Shown piece by piece: positions 53,982-62,185 of a DNA stretch of 64,000 nt; position 1 is the first letter of the stretch, and every line of letters starts with the position of its first letter. This DNA is from Rhizobium sp. Q54 (GTDB lineage: Bacteria; Pseudomonadota; Alphaproteobacteria; Rhizobiales; Xanthobacteraceae). Made by a program: the position numbers and the translations under genes. The notes below the pieces were generated by a model. It saw nothing but the letters and a program-made list of their open reading frames with translations, did not search any database and was not told where the DNA came from. The DNA lies in the NCBI GenBank assembly GCA_945870035.1, contig CAMBQQ010000001.1, positions 1 through 64,000 on the forward strand, read 5' to 3'.

Positions 53982-54410
53982 ATGAGCGATTTTGGCGACG
54001 ATCCGCTAGCCTGGCGCGGGGTTCCCGCCCCGTCTTTGGCCGATATCGAGGCTTTGGCGGCCGAGGCTTACGCGCGGCTGCCGGAACGCTTCCGCGGCCT
54101 GTGCGAAGGCCTGGTCATCAAGGTCGATGACTTCCCGTCCGAGGAAGTGCTGGAGACCATGCAGGCCGAGACCGAATTCGATCTCCTCGGCCTGTTTCAA
54201 GGGGTTGGCCTTCCGTTCCAGCCGTCGAGCGGACAGACGGGCCAGATGCCGAACATGATCTGGCTCTACCGCCGCCCGATCCTGGACTATTGGGCCGAGC
54301 ACGAGGAAGCGCTGGGGACCATCGTCACCCATGTCCTCGTGCACGAGATCGGCCACCATTTCGGGCTGTCGGACGACGACATCGAGGCCATCGAAGCGGC
54401 CGCGGACTAA
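53982..54410 (+). CDS. Minimal zincin-like metallopeptidase (DUF1025/PF06262 type)
   Basis: A 142-residue compact metallopeptidase. The zinc motif is HVLVHEIGHHFGLSDDDIEA at the C-terminus (HExxH near residues 123-127). The segments VDDFPSEEVLETMQAETEFD and IWLYRRPILDYWAEHEEALG are typical of the family. No signal peptide, so cytoplasmic; the biological substrate is unknown. The ATG at 53982 is preferred to an upstream in-frame start. It ends at the base before the convergent omptin stop. Confidence 0.88.
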   Translation: MSDFGDDPLAWRGVPAPSLADIEALAAEAYARLPERFRGLCEGLVIKVDDFPSEEVLETMQAETEFDLLGLFQGVGLPFQPSSGQTGQMPNMIWLYRRPILDYWAEHEEALGTIVTHVLVHEIGHHFGLSDDDIEAIEAAAD

Positions 54411-55397
54411 CTACAGCTTGCCCTTGACACCGAGCGACACGACCATCGTGTAGTTCGACATGCCGGCGGCGTCACCCGTTGTGCGGGTGGTCGTGCCGGT
54501 CGAATAGTCGGTCGCCACGCTCGGGCCTTTCGCCTCGAAATACTGCTGGTATTCGTAGCGCCCAAACAGCGTGATGCGATCGTTCAGCGCATAGTTCAGC
54601 GCCGCGTCGACGCCGACCATCTTCACCTTGGAAAACTCGTCGGTGAACAGAGTGGTGCGCAAAACGTGGTCGTCGCGGTCGCTGCCCTGGCCCCAGAGGC
54701 TGCCGATCACCGAGCCGTCGAACGACCAGCGCCCGAAGCCCAGCGTGGTGCCGAGACCCAGATAGGGCGTGTACATCCATTGCTCGTATTTGATGACCGT
54801 CTGTCCCGGCGCGAAGTTGCCGACATCGTTGCGGAAGCCGCCGCCGCTCGAATAGGTGAAGCTGCCGCCCTTCGCTGTCCAGGCGACGTTGAAGCGCCTG
54901 AAGCCGGCAATTGCTTCCAGGCCGCCCCGGTCGGCAATCCGCATCGATGGCAGCGACAAAAAGCGCACGGCCACCCGCGCGTCGATCATCGAGGCATGGT
55001 CGAGCGTGGTGTCGTCGTGGTGCGAATGGTCGGTCCAGTCCTGGGTCGGCGTCCCCAGCCAGTCGAAGTCGTCGATCGTGTTGACGGAGGTGGCCGGCAT
55101 CCAGCCGCTGAGCTTGAAGGTCATCCACGGCCGCGGATTGAAGGCAATCGCGCCGCCGATCACGCCGGCCTTGTTGATCTTCCGGTACAGCTTGCTGACG
55201 GTTTGGCCTGTCGCTGGATTGAGGACCAGTTCGGTCGATTCGCCCGACAGATAGCCGCCATAGACCTCGACCGAAAAGGCATCCCCGAAAGCCTGGATGC
55301 CCGAATTTTTCCTGGAAACAGACTGGGCTTCCGCCCCGCTAATACTGAAAAGTATCGATACGCACGCGACCGCACAAATTTGTGCCCGCGGTGTCAT
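54411..55397 (-). CDS. Omptin-family outer-membrane protease
   Basis: A 328-residue protein with a signal peptide and the pattern of the omptin (OmpT/Pla) beta-barrel. IDDFDWLGTPTQDWTDHSHH contains the first catalytic pair (D110 and D112, matching OmpT D83 and D85). GSDRDDHVLRTTLF contains the second (D242 and H244, matching D210 and H212). NYALNDRITLFGRYEYQQYF is a typical barrel strand pair. Omptins cleave between basic residues of host or foreign peptides. The C-terminal residue is leucine, not phenylalanine. Family placement comes from these motifs, not from a search. Confidence 0.82.
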   Translation of the reverse strand: MTPRAQICAVACVSILFSISGAEAQSVSRKNSGIQAFGDAFSVEVYGGYLSGESTELVLNPATGQTVSKLYRKINKAGVIGGAIAFNPRPWMTFKLSGWMPATSVNTIDDFDWLGTPTQDWTDHSHHDDTTLDHASMIDARVAVRFLSLPSMRIADRGGLEAIAGFRRFNVAWTAKGGSFTYSSGGGFRNDVGNFAPGQTVIKYEQWMYTPYLGLGTTLGFGRWSFDGSVIGSLWGQGSDRDDHVLRTTLFTDEFSKVKMVGVDAALNYALNDRITLFGRYEYQQYFEAKGPSVATDYSTGTTTRTTGDAAGMSNYTMVVSLGVKGKL

Positions 55398-55633
55398 TCC
55401 TGCCTCGCCTGATGTTGGAGCCCCCGAATCAACCCAAAGGAGCTTCGTGCCGCGACCTTTAAGACTTTATTACCCATAAAATCCGACGATCGGCGGCGGC
55501 CCGGCCCTCCGTCCCGGCATGCCCGGGCGGCGTCCGGCGCGGTTGACCGGCTTCCCGGAGGCCTTAAAAGGGGTGGAAATACAGCCGCCGAACGCAGCGC
55601 TTTGGCACTTTGGCGATCCGGGAGCACGAGACC

Positions 55634-56239
55634 ATGGAAAAATTCGATCATCTGGAAGGCGTCGCCGCCCCGTTGCGGATCATCAATGTCGACACCGACA
55701 TGATCATCCCCAAGCAGTACCTCAAGACGATCAAGCGCACCGGCTTAGGCAAGGGCCTGTTCTCCGAGCAGCGCTACCTGGACGACGGCGCGGAAAACCC
55801 GGATTTCGTGCTCAACAAGCCGGCCTATCGCAAATCGAAAATTCTGGTTGCCGGCGACAATTTCGGCTGCGGCTCGTCGCGCGAACACGCGCCGTGGGCG
55901 CTGATGGATTTCGGCATCCGCTGCGTGATCTCGACCTCGTTCGGCGACATTTTCTACAACAACTGCTTCAAGAACGGCGTGCTGCCGATCCGCGTGTCCC
56001 CGGAGGACCTTGAGAAGCTGTTCGACGATGCCGAGCGCGGCGCCAATTCGACGCTGTCGATCGATCTGGAGAAACAGGAAATTCGCGGGCCGGACGGCGG
56101 CGTCGTCAAGTTCGAGATCGACGCGCACCGCAAGCATTGCATGCTCAACGGCCTGGACGATATCGGCCTGACCAAGCAGAAGGCCGACAAGATCGTCAGC
56201 TACGAGGCGAAAGCGCAGGCGGCGCGGCCCTGGGCTTAG
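55634..56239 (+). CDS. leuD: 3-isopropylmalate dehydratase small subunit
   Basis: The swivel-domain small subunit (201 residues) of isopropylmalate isomerase; it pairs with LeuC from the same window. [40 protein letters not shown] and [20 protein letters not shown] are diagnostic. The ATG at 55634 is preceded by GGGAGCACGAG; a GTG/ATG upstream in the same frame is less likely. Confidence 0.96.
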   Translation: MEKFDHLEGVAAPLRIINVDTDMIIPKQYLKTIKRTGLGKGLFSEQRYLDDGAENPDFVLNKPAYRKSKILVAGDNFGCGSSREHAPWALMDFGIRCVISTSFGDIFYNNCFKNGVLPIRVSPEDLEKLFDDAERGANSTLSIDLEKQEIRGPDGGVVKFEIDAHRKHCMLNGLDDIGLTKQKADKIVSYEAKAQAARPWA

Positions 56240-56264
56240 TTCGGCTTCTACCGACGGAAATAGA

Positions 56265-56305
56265 AAACGGCCGCAACTGGCAAAACCGGTTGCGGCCGTT
56301 CTTGT
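56265..56305. terminator. Bidirectional terminator between leuD and the chemoreceptor
   Basis: AACGGCCGCAAC and GGTTGCGGCCGTT form a 12-base stem; T-rich tracts follow on both strands (TCTTGTTT on plus, TTTCTATTT on minus). It ends both convergent transcripts. Confidence 0.85.
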
Positions 56306-56320
56306 TTCCGGGCCGGAAGG

Positions 56321-58402
56321 TTAGAACTCTTTCCAGTCGGCTTCGCTGCTGACGGCGCTGGCAAGGTCAGCCTGCATCTTCTTGACCGGCCCGCCGCTAT
56401 TGCCGCCGGCGGTCTGCTTCATTTGAACGACAGGACGCTGTTTTGCAGCAGCCGGCCCGCGTGACGGCGCGGCATAGACCTTCGGTTTTTCCGCCTTTTC
56501 GAAGACGCGCTGTGTCTCCTGGCTTTCATGGCCGATCTGGAAGAAGGCGACCTGCTCGTCCATCGCCTTGGCCTGATGTTCGAGCGTCTTGGCGGTGGCG
56601 GCGTTTTCCTCGACCAGCGCGGAGTTCTGCTGGGTGACTTCGTCCATCTGCGTCAGCGCCTTGTTGATCTGCTCGATGCCAGTGGCCTGTTCGATCGAGG
56701 CATTGGCAATGTCGGAGACGATGGCCGCGACGCCCTTGATCGCTTCGACAATCTCGGTGAGCGATTGGCCGGCGCGGCTGACCAGTTCGACGCCATCCTT
56801 GACCTGACCGTTCGAATTGGTGATCAGATCCTTGATGTCCTTGGCCGCCTGCGACGAGCGCTGGGCCAGGCTACGAACTTCCGAGGCGACGACTGCGAAG
56901 CCACGGCCGGCTTCACCGGCGCGCGCCGCTTCGACCGCCGCGTTGAGCGCCAGCAGGTTGGTCTGGCGGGCGATTTCGTCGATGACGCCGATGATGTCGG
57001 AGATCTTGCGCGACGAGTCTTCGATCTTCGCCATGGCTTCGACCGCCTTGGCGACCACCTGGCCGCCGCGATCCGCGACGTCGCGGGTGGCGGTTGCCGA
57101 CTGGCTGGCCTGCTGGGCGTTCTCGGCGTTCTTCTTCACCGTCGCGGACAACTCTTCCATCGCCGCCGAGGTTTCTTCCAGGCTGGCGGCCTGTTCCTCG
57201 GTGCGCTGCGACAGATCGGTGGTCGAGGTCGAGATTTCCGCCGAGGCGTTGGTCACTTCGCGGCCCGAGGCCTTGATCTCGCCGATCGTCTGACTGACCT
57301 TTTCGGACATCTGGGCGACCGCGGCGGCAATGAGCCCCACCTCGTCCTTGCGGCCGAGGCCCGGCACTTCAATCGAGAAGTTGCCGCTGGCAATCGTTTC
57401 CAACGGCGCGACAAGCGCCGTGATCGGCTTGGCGATGCCGCGGCCGATCAGCCAGGCGAGAACGGAGCCGATGACAAGTCCGCCGATCGCCATCATCAGG
57501 ATAAGAAACTCGACGCTGGCGATGAGGCTCTCAGCCGCATGCTCTTCTTCTGCCGCCAGTTTCGAGACGGCGGACTTGATGTCACCGGCCGCCGCCGCGA
57601 TCTGTGCGCCAATCTTGCTCATATCGCCGTTGAGCAGCGATTCGATCTCATGCGCGTCGTGCGAGGCTTTGACATAGGCTTCGGCATATTTTTCTGTCAG
57701 CACTTTGAGTTCGTCATAATACTTGCGGGCATCGCTGCCTTTGGTTGCGCCATCGAGCCCGGTCATGACCTGCTTCAGGTTGGCTATTGCCTTGGTGGCA
57801 GCCTCGGCGGCTACGTTGTCGTGACGTGCCAGCACTTTCTCGACGTTGAGTCGCGCCTGCATTGCGACAACCGCGCCTTCGCCCGCAAGCACGGCGGCGT
57901 TGCTGTTACCGGCCTTGGCGGATAGCGCTTGGATCTCCTGGAAATCGGCACGCAATTTCGAACCAACCGGGTCGATGACTTCTTTGATCAGTTTCGACTG
58001 GTCCTGCCGGTAAGCAGCCATCTTTTCGAAGGCTTGTTTCCACGCCGCGGCTTGCTTTCCGACCTCCGCCATCTTCTGCTTGCGCTCGGGATTGACGATT
58101 GCCGTCTCGGCGGTCTGGATCGATTCCGCCAGCGTGGTCAATCCTTTTCGCGCCCCGTCAAGAAAGCTCTGCTCGCCGGCCAAACCATATTCGCGCGCCT
58201 GCCAGCGCACGAACAGGAAGTTCTGGTCCACTGTGGCCGCGAGGCCGCTGTTCGACGTTTGGCGGGCGAAGGTACGGAAGCCGCCATCGACCTTTTCAAA
58301 CGCGAGATACGCAACGCTCGATATCACCGCCATGATGGCGAGGATGCAAGCGAAGCCGATGGCTATCTTGGTAGCAATATTGCGGTCGTTGAAGATGCGC
58401 AT
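56321..58402 (-). CDS. Methyl-accepting chemotaxis protein with a large helical sensor domain
   Basis: A 693-residue chemoreceptor. First membrane helix about residues 13-35; periplasmic all-helical sensor about 36-296, of a length that fits an HBM (helical bimodular) domain; second helix about 297-320; HAMP about 321-373; signalling hairpin with [20 protein letters not shown]. It ends in DWKEF, a C-terminal pentapeptide of the xWxxF type used to tether CheR or CheB. The start at 58402 ([12 protein letters not shown]) avoids overlap with the upstream gene. It is third in a cheW, carbonic anhydrase, receptor cluster. Confidence 0.95.
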   Translation of the reverse strand: MRIFNDRNIATKIAIGFACILAIMAVISSVAYLAFEKVDGGFRTFARQTSNSGLAATVDQNFLFVRWQAREYGLAGEQSFLDGARKGLTTLAESIQTAETAIVNPERKQKMAEVGKQAAAWKQAFEKMAAYRQDQSKLIKEVIDPVGSKLRADFQEIQALSAKAGNSNAAVLAGEGAVVAMQARLNVEKVLARHDNVAAEAATKAIANLKQVMTGLDGATKGSDARKYYDELKVLTEKYAEAYVKASHDAHEIESLLNGDMSKIGAQIAAAAGDIKSAVSKLAAEEEHAAESLIASVEFLILMMAIGGLVIGSVLAWLIGRGIAKPITALVAPLETIASGNFSIEVPGLGRKDEVGLIAAAVAQMSEKVSQTIGEIKASGREVTNASAEISTSTTDLSQRTEEQAASLEETSAAMEELSATVKKNAENAQQASQSATATRDVADRGGQVVAKAVEAMAKIEDSSRKISDIIGVIDEIARQTNLLALNAAVEAARAGEAGRGFAVVASEVRSLAQRSSQAAKDIKDLITNSNGQVKDGVELVSRAGQSLTEIVEAIKGVAAIVSDIANASIEQATGIEQINKALTQMDEVTQQNSALVEENAATAKTLEHQAKAMDEQVAFFQIGHESQETQRVFEKAEKPKVYAAPSRGPAAAKQRPVVQMKQTAGGNSGGPVKKMQADLASAVSSEADWKEF

Positions 58403-58454
58403 TGTTCCGTGCCCTGGGGTTGATTGTTTGGCGATGATCTGGAGAGTTTGAGGA

Positions 58455-59249
58455 TTAGTTCGATTCAATCAGGAAGCGGCGGTTGCGGCTTTGCACCGGC
58501 CGCGCATTGTTGGGGAACAGCTGGGCGAACTGCCTGATCTGATCCGATGAAGCCTCGATGGGCTCTCTGAACACCGTCCAGGTCAGACCTTCGGAACACG
58601 GCGGCGTCGTCAGCGAGCCCATGTAGCGGAAGTAGCTGTTCGACTTGGGAAGCAAGGCGGCAGTGTCGATTGATCCGCTGGCGCGCTTCTCCGGACCTTC
58701 AACCATCGGCATCGCATCGAAGATCGTCTGCAACGCAGCGTTCTTGGCGCCAGGCTTGACGAACACGCCGACCACGGCAAGGTCGCCGGCGGCTGACTTG
58801 TGCACGAAGTGGCACTCGAGATCGAATGGCTTGCCGGCCAGCAGATGCTCGCTCGGGTGATGGAAATGAAACTGCAACAGGTCATATTTGGCCGCGCCGA
58901 TCATGCACGATGAGCCGGCATCTGCATTGACCTGAATGGTGTGGCCGTTGTTGACGATGCGCAGCGCCAGCGGCTTGTAATCGAGCGCAACCGCGGCCGC
59001 CTCGCCTTTCATGGCGCTGGTAAGGTCGATCGGCGTCTGCTCCAGCCCGAGCTGACACACTTTAAAGTCCGGTTGCAGTTCGCCCCAATGTTCGGCGCCG
59101 GTTTTACCGGCGTAGCTCCAGTGCGGCGCTGCGTGTGCCCCGGGACCGGCCGCGTGCGTCGATTCGGAGGCTCCGACAACTCTTGCAGCCAGGCAGCAAG
59201 CACAGCCAAGAGTCGCGGTGCGGAGAAAATGACGTCGATTGAGAGTCAT
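58455..59249 (-). CDS. Alpha-class carbonic anhydrase, Tat-exported
   Basis: A 264-residue alpha-carbonic anhydrase that hydrates CO2 to bicarbonate. The zinc histidines are H128 and H130 in [10 protein letters not shown] and H147 in ECHFVHK; the SEH glutamate and the [15 protein letters not shown] segment are also conserved. The N-terminus [20 protein letters not shown] has a twin-arginine motif, which indicates folded export to the periplasm. It lies 35 bases downstream of cheW and 52 bases upstream of the chemoreceptor on the same strand, an unusual position. Confidence 0.95.
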   Translation of the reverse strand: MTLNRRHFLRTATLGCACCLAARVVGASESTHAAGPGAHAAPHWSYAGKTGAEHWGELQPDFKVCQLGLEQTPIDLTSAMKGEAAAVALDYKPLALRIVNNGHTIQVNADAGSSCMIGAAKYDLLQFHFHHPSEHLLAGKPFDLECHFVHKSAAGDLAVVGVFVKPGAKNAALQTIFDAMPMVEGPEKRASGSIDTAALLPKSNSYFRYMGSLTTPPCSEGLTWTVFREPIEASSDQIRQFAQLFPNNARPVQSRNRRFLIESN

Positions 59250-59284
59250 GGAATGTCTCGCTCTTGATGCGCAGGAGTGGAATC

Positions 59285-59845
59285 TCAGTGTTCGACAGCG
59301 CCATCGCCGGCCGACAGCAGATTCGGCAGATCGATCAGCGCGATCATTACGTTGTCATGGGTAACCAGGCCGGACAGGAAGTCCGTCTGCTCGCCATGAC
59401 CGGTACGCGGCACTTTTTGGATTTGGGCGGCATCGACCGAGACGATGTCGAGGACGCGATCGCCGATCAGCCCGACCTGGCGGCCGCCGATCTGAACGAT
59501 GATAACGATATGGAGCGGCGTGGTTTCGGTCAGGCCTTGGCCGAAGCGGCAGCGCAGATCGACGATCGGCACAATGGAGCCGCGCAGATTAAGTACGCCA
59601 CGGACATATTCCGGTTGCTTGGGCAGATGGGTGACGTCCGACCAGCCTTTGATCTCGCGGACCGCCATGATGTCGACGCCATACTGGTCGTTGCCGATGG
59701 CGAAGCTGATAAACTCGGTGCGCGAAACATGGGTTCGCCCGGAGGCGTCCGGCGCGCCCGCGATGCGGTCTGCGCCCTCGGCCATTTCTGAAAGGGGTGG
59801 CTGACCGGAAAGCTGGCTCGTCGCTTGAACGGCAATCTCGCTCAT
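59285..59845 (-). CDS. cheW: Chemotaxis coupling protein CheW
   Basis: The adaptor (186 residues) that links chemoreceptors to the CheA kinase. FISFAIGNDQYGVDIMAVRE, TPLHIVIIVQIGGRQVGLIG and VRGVLNLRGSIVPIVDLRCR are the family core, after a 50-residue variable N-terminus. GGAG eight bases upstream fixes the ATG at 59845. It is first in the cluster with the carbonic anhydrase and the receptor; no cheA, cheY, cheR or cheB lies in the window. Confidence 0.95.
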   Translation of the reverse strand: MSEIAVQATSQLSGQPPLSEMAEGADRIAGAPDASGRTHVSRTEFISFAIGNDQYGVDIMAVREIKGWSDVTHLPKQPEYVRGVLNLRGSIVPIVDLRCRFGQGLTETTPLHIVIIVQIGGRQVGLIGDRVLDIVSVDAAQIQKVPRTGHGEQTDFLSGLVTHDNVMIALIDLPNLLSAGDGAVEH

Positions 59846-60046
59846 GGGTGGCTCCGTTGGCTGCACCCCCGCACCTGCGGGGGGTACAAACAGAGTGCAT
59901 GCCGGCGCGAAATCGCCTTGGAATCAGCCTGCCGTCTGTTTACGGATACCCAAATACCCCGATGGAACTTAAGTCGGTCTCTAAATACCTAATAATCTAG
60001 ATTAAGCTTTGCCGGTTTTTTAACCGCGTTCAGGCGATCGCAAAAT

Positions 60047-60316
60047 CTACAACTCGATCTTGTTGTAGATCGTAATATTCAGGCCGATTTTTTCGCTCGA
60101 TAGCGCGACCGCGGTGGTGATGGTTTCGTGGCCTTCGATGAGGCCAGAAGCAATTGCCGCGCGGACTGCCTTTTCGATCTCGGACTGCGCCGTGAAGCTC
60201 GCGGCTTTCAGGAAACGATCGACCGCCGCTTTCAAGGCTTTATCGCCCAGAACCGTCTTGCTGCCGGACTCCGCCTGTTTTCCCGCCGGGACTGCCTTTT
60301 TTCCAGAGACTACCAT
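60047..60316 (-). CDS. DUF6494-like small protein
   Basis: An 89-residue protein. The N-terminal 25 residues are basic and low in complexity (MVVSGKKAVPAGKQAES...). The rest, from ALKAAVDRFLKAASFTAQSE through EKAVRAAIASGLIEGHETI to the hydrophobic strand end, looks like the DUF6494 family as I remember it. The function is unknown. It is probably a monocistronic cytoplasmic protein, separated from cheW by 200 bases on the same strand. Confidence 0.6.
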   Translation of the reverse strand: MVVSGKKAVPAGKQAESGSKTVLGDKALKAAVDRFLKAASFTAQSEIEKAVRAAIASGLIEGHETITTAVALSSEKIGLNITIYNKIEL

Positions 60317-60501
60317 ATTTCACATTTCTGGTCTGCGACCACGCTATTCTTAAAACGCGGTGCGGCAAACAGCATAGTTAAATTGCGCCACCTAGTTAAT
60401 AGCGGCCGGGCTTATCGCCGGAATCGGTCGGCGTTATCTAAACATATAAGTTTCACTTTGCCCCGCCGCCATCCGCACTATGATCGAAGCCGCATAGACC
60501 C

Positions 60502-60511
60502 GGGGGGGGGG
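60502..60511. other. Run of ten guanines upstream of the bactofilin gene
   Basis: A G10 tract in the 260-base gap between the divergent DUF6494 and bactofilin genes, about 66 bases before the bactofilin start. Such a tract is prone to slippage and may alter promoter spacing; it could also be a sequencing artefact. I see nothing else in this gap beyond the expected promoters. Confidence 0.6.
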
Positions 60512-60576
60512 AAGTCACGCTCCGAATTGTGCCGCTGGGCTCGGACCGATCAACCATCGACGAACAGGAGTAGGCG

Positions 60577-61146
60577 TTGAGTTATTTTTCGCAGTCAAAA
60601 AGTGGCGACACCAAGAACGACACCAAGAACGTCAACGCCGGCCCGGCCGACGTAAAGTTCGACGCACCGGCGCGTAAATCCGCGCCGTCGCAGGAGATCG
60701 TTTCAACGCTCGGACCCGGCCTGTTGATTACCGGCAATGTCGTCTCGACCGGCGCGGTGCAGATTCACGGCCGCGTCATCGGCGACATCCACGCCGCGCG
60801 CCTGCTGATCAGCAAGGGCGCCGTGGTCGAAGGCAAGGTTACCGCGCAGGAAGCGGTGATCGACGGCACCTTCAAGGGCACCATTTACGGCAACAGCGTC
60901 AAGCTTCAAGCCACCGCCGTCGTCGACGGCGAAATCTTCAAGCAGTCGCTGGTCATCGAACAGAACGCGCAGTTCGAGGGCGTGTCGCGCCGGCTCGAAA
61001 CGCCGGTCGAAGCGCCGACCGACGATCTGGTCAGCGGCCGCGCCCGCGCGCCGATCGTCGCTTTGGTTCCGGAAGCGCCGCCTCATACCAATGGCAATGG
61101 CGGCTACGTCAACGGCTCGCATGAAGGCCAGCCTGCCGCCTACTAA
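60577..61146 (+). CDS. Bactofilin family polymer-forming cytoskeletal protein
   Basis: A 189-residue bactofilin, a self-polymerising beta-helical scaffold protein involved in cell shape or localised wall synthesis. The beta-helix core runs from about residue 45 (LGPGLLITGNVVSTGAVQIH) through GDIHAARLLISKGAVVEGKV to VVDGEIFKQSLVIEQNAQFE; the N- and C-terminal tails are disordered. The start is a TTG at 60577, supported by GGAG six bases before it. It is followed by a terminator and is probably monocistronic. Confidence 0.94.
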   Translation: MSYFSQSKSGDTKNDTKNVNAGPADVKFDAPARKSAPSQEIVSTLGPGLLITGNVVSTGAVQIHGRVIGDIHAARLLISKGAVVEGKVTAQEAVIDGTFKGTIYGNSVKLQATAVVDGEIFKQSLVIEQNAQFEGVSRRLETPVEAPTDDLVSGRARAPIVALVPEAPPHTNGNGGYVNGSHEGQPAAY

Positions 61147-61169
61147 GTTGCAGATACGCGGCGAAACAA

Positions 61170-61205
61170 AAGGCGCGGGCCTTGAGGTCCGCGCCTTTTG
61201 CGTTT
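61170..61205. terminator. Terminator after the bactofilin gene
   Basis: GGCGCGGGCC-TTGA-GGTCCGCGCC followed by TTTTGCGTTT. The hairpin with one G-T pair is also followed by TTTTGTTT on the minus strand, so it probably serves the convergent aldolase gene as well. Confidence 0.8.
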
Positions 61206-61220
61206 CAACCGCCGTGCTCC

Positions 61221-62102
61221 TCAAGCGGCCTTGGCCGCGATCGCTTCGGCGATCATCACCGTGCGCCGCGCCATGTCGGCATGCAGCCGCTCGACCATGC
61301 GGCCGTCGATCGACACCACGCCCTTGGATTTGTTCTCCGGCAATTCGAACGCCGCGATCATGGTGCGCGCCCATGCCACTTCGTCATCGGACGGCGAGAA
61401 CGCCGTATTGCACGGACCGATCTGGTTGGGGTGAATGAGCGTCTTGCCGTCGAAGCCGAATTCGACGCCCTGCTTGCATTCGGCGATAAAGCCTTCGGCA
61501 TTGCCGAGATCGTTATAGACGCCGTCGAGAACCTCGACGCCATGAATGCGCGCGGCGGCAATACAGGCCGACAACCACGGCAGCATTGGCGCGCGGCCGG
61601 GAACGAGACGGGCGCGGGTATCCTTGGCGAGATCGTTGGTGCCCATGACGAAACCAGACAGCCGCGTTTCGGAATCCCGCGCCGCGGCGGCAATCGGCAG
61701 AATGTTGAAAATGGCGAGCGGCGTCTCGATCATCGCCCAGATACGGGTCTTCACCGGCGTGTGCATGTCGAGCAGGCGGCGGCCGATCATCTCGAGCGTA
61801 TCGGGACTGGACACTTTCGGGATCAGGATGGCGTCCGGCCCGGCCTGCGCGGCGGCGGCCAGATCGTCGGCATGCCACGGCGTGTCGACGGCATTGACGC
61901 GGATGAACACTTCGCGCGAACCGAAACCGCCGGCTTTGACGACATCGGTAACCTGCTGGCGCGCCGCTTCCTTGGCGTCCGGCGCGACCGAATCTTCAAG
62001 GTCGAGAATGATGCCGTCGGCGGGGAGAGTCTTGGCCTTTTCCAGCGCGCGGGCGTTGGAGCCGGGCATGTAGAGAACGCTGCGGCGCGGACGAATGGTC
62101 AT
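61221..62102 (-). CDS. HpcH/HpaI aldolase / CitE-like lyase family protein
   Basis: A 293-residue TIM-barrel enzyme of the CitE/malyl-CoA lyase superfamily. MTIRPRRSVLYMPGSNARAL is the family start; the metal-binding and substrate residues lie in GIILDLEDSVAPDAKEAAR, WAMIETPLAIFN and FVMGTNDLAKDTRAR; GKTLIHPNQIGPCNTAFSPS is the C-terminal signature. It probably cleaves malyl-CoA or a related (methyl)malyl-CoA, or hydrolyses it; the exact reaction cannot be told without close relatives. The ATG at 62102 was chosen by homology. Confidence 0.88.
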   Translation of the reverse strand: MTIRPRRSVLYMPGSNARALEKAKTLPADGIILDLEDSVAPDAKEAARQQVTDVVKAGGFGSREVFIRVNAVDTPWHADDLAAAAQAGPDAILIPKVSSPDTLEMIGRRLLDMHTPVKTRIWAMIETPLAIFNILPIAAAARDSETRLSGFVMGTNDLAKDTRARLVPGRAPMLPWLSACIAAARIHGVEVLDGVYNDLGNAEGFIAECKQGVEFGFDGKTLIHPNQIGPCNTAFSPSDDEVAWARTMIAAFELPENKSKGVVSIDGRMVERLHADMARRTVMIAEAIAAKAA

Positions 62103-62185
62103 GTGAAAAACTCCCTGTCGGTCACAGCCTAGTCCGACAGCAATCCGCATGCCAGTATTTGAACGATGCTTGCGGGCCTAGAGCC

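Noticed and set aside
60001..60046. CGGTTTTTTAACCG hairpin near the DUF6494 stop considered as a terminator
   Set aside because: The stem is only five base pairs, the T-run is in the loop and no T-tract follows it on the minus strand.
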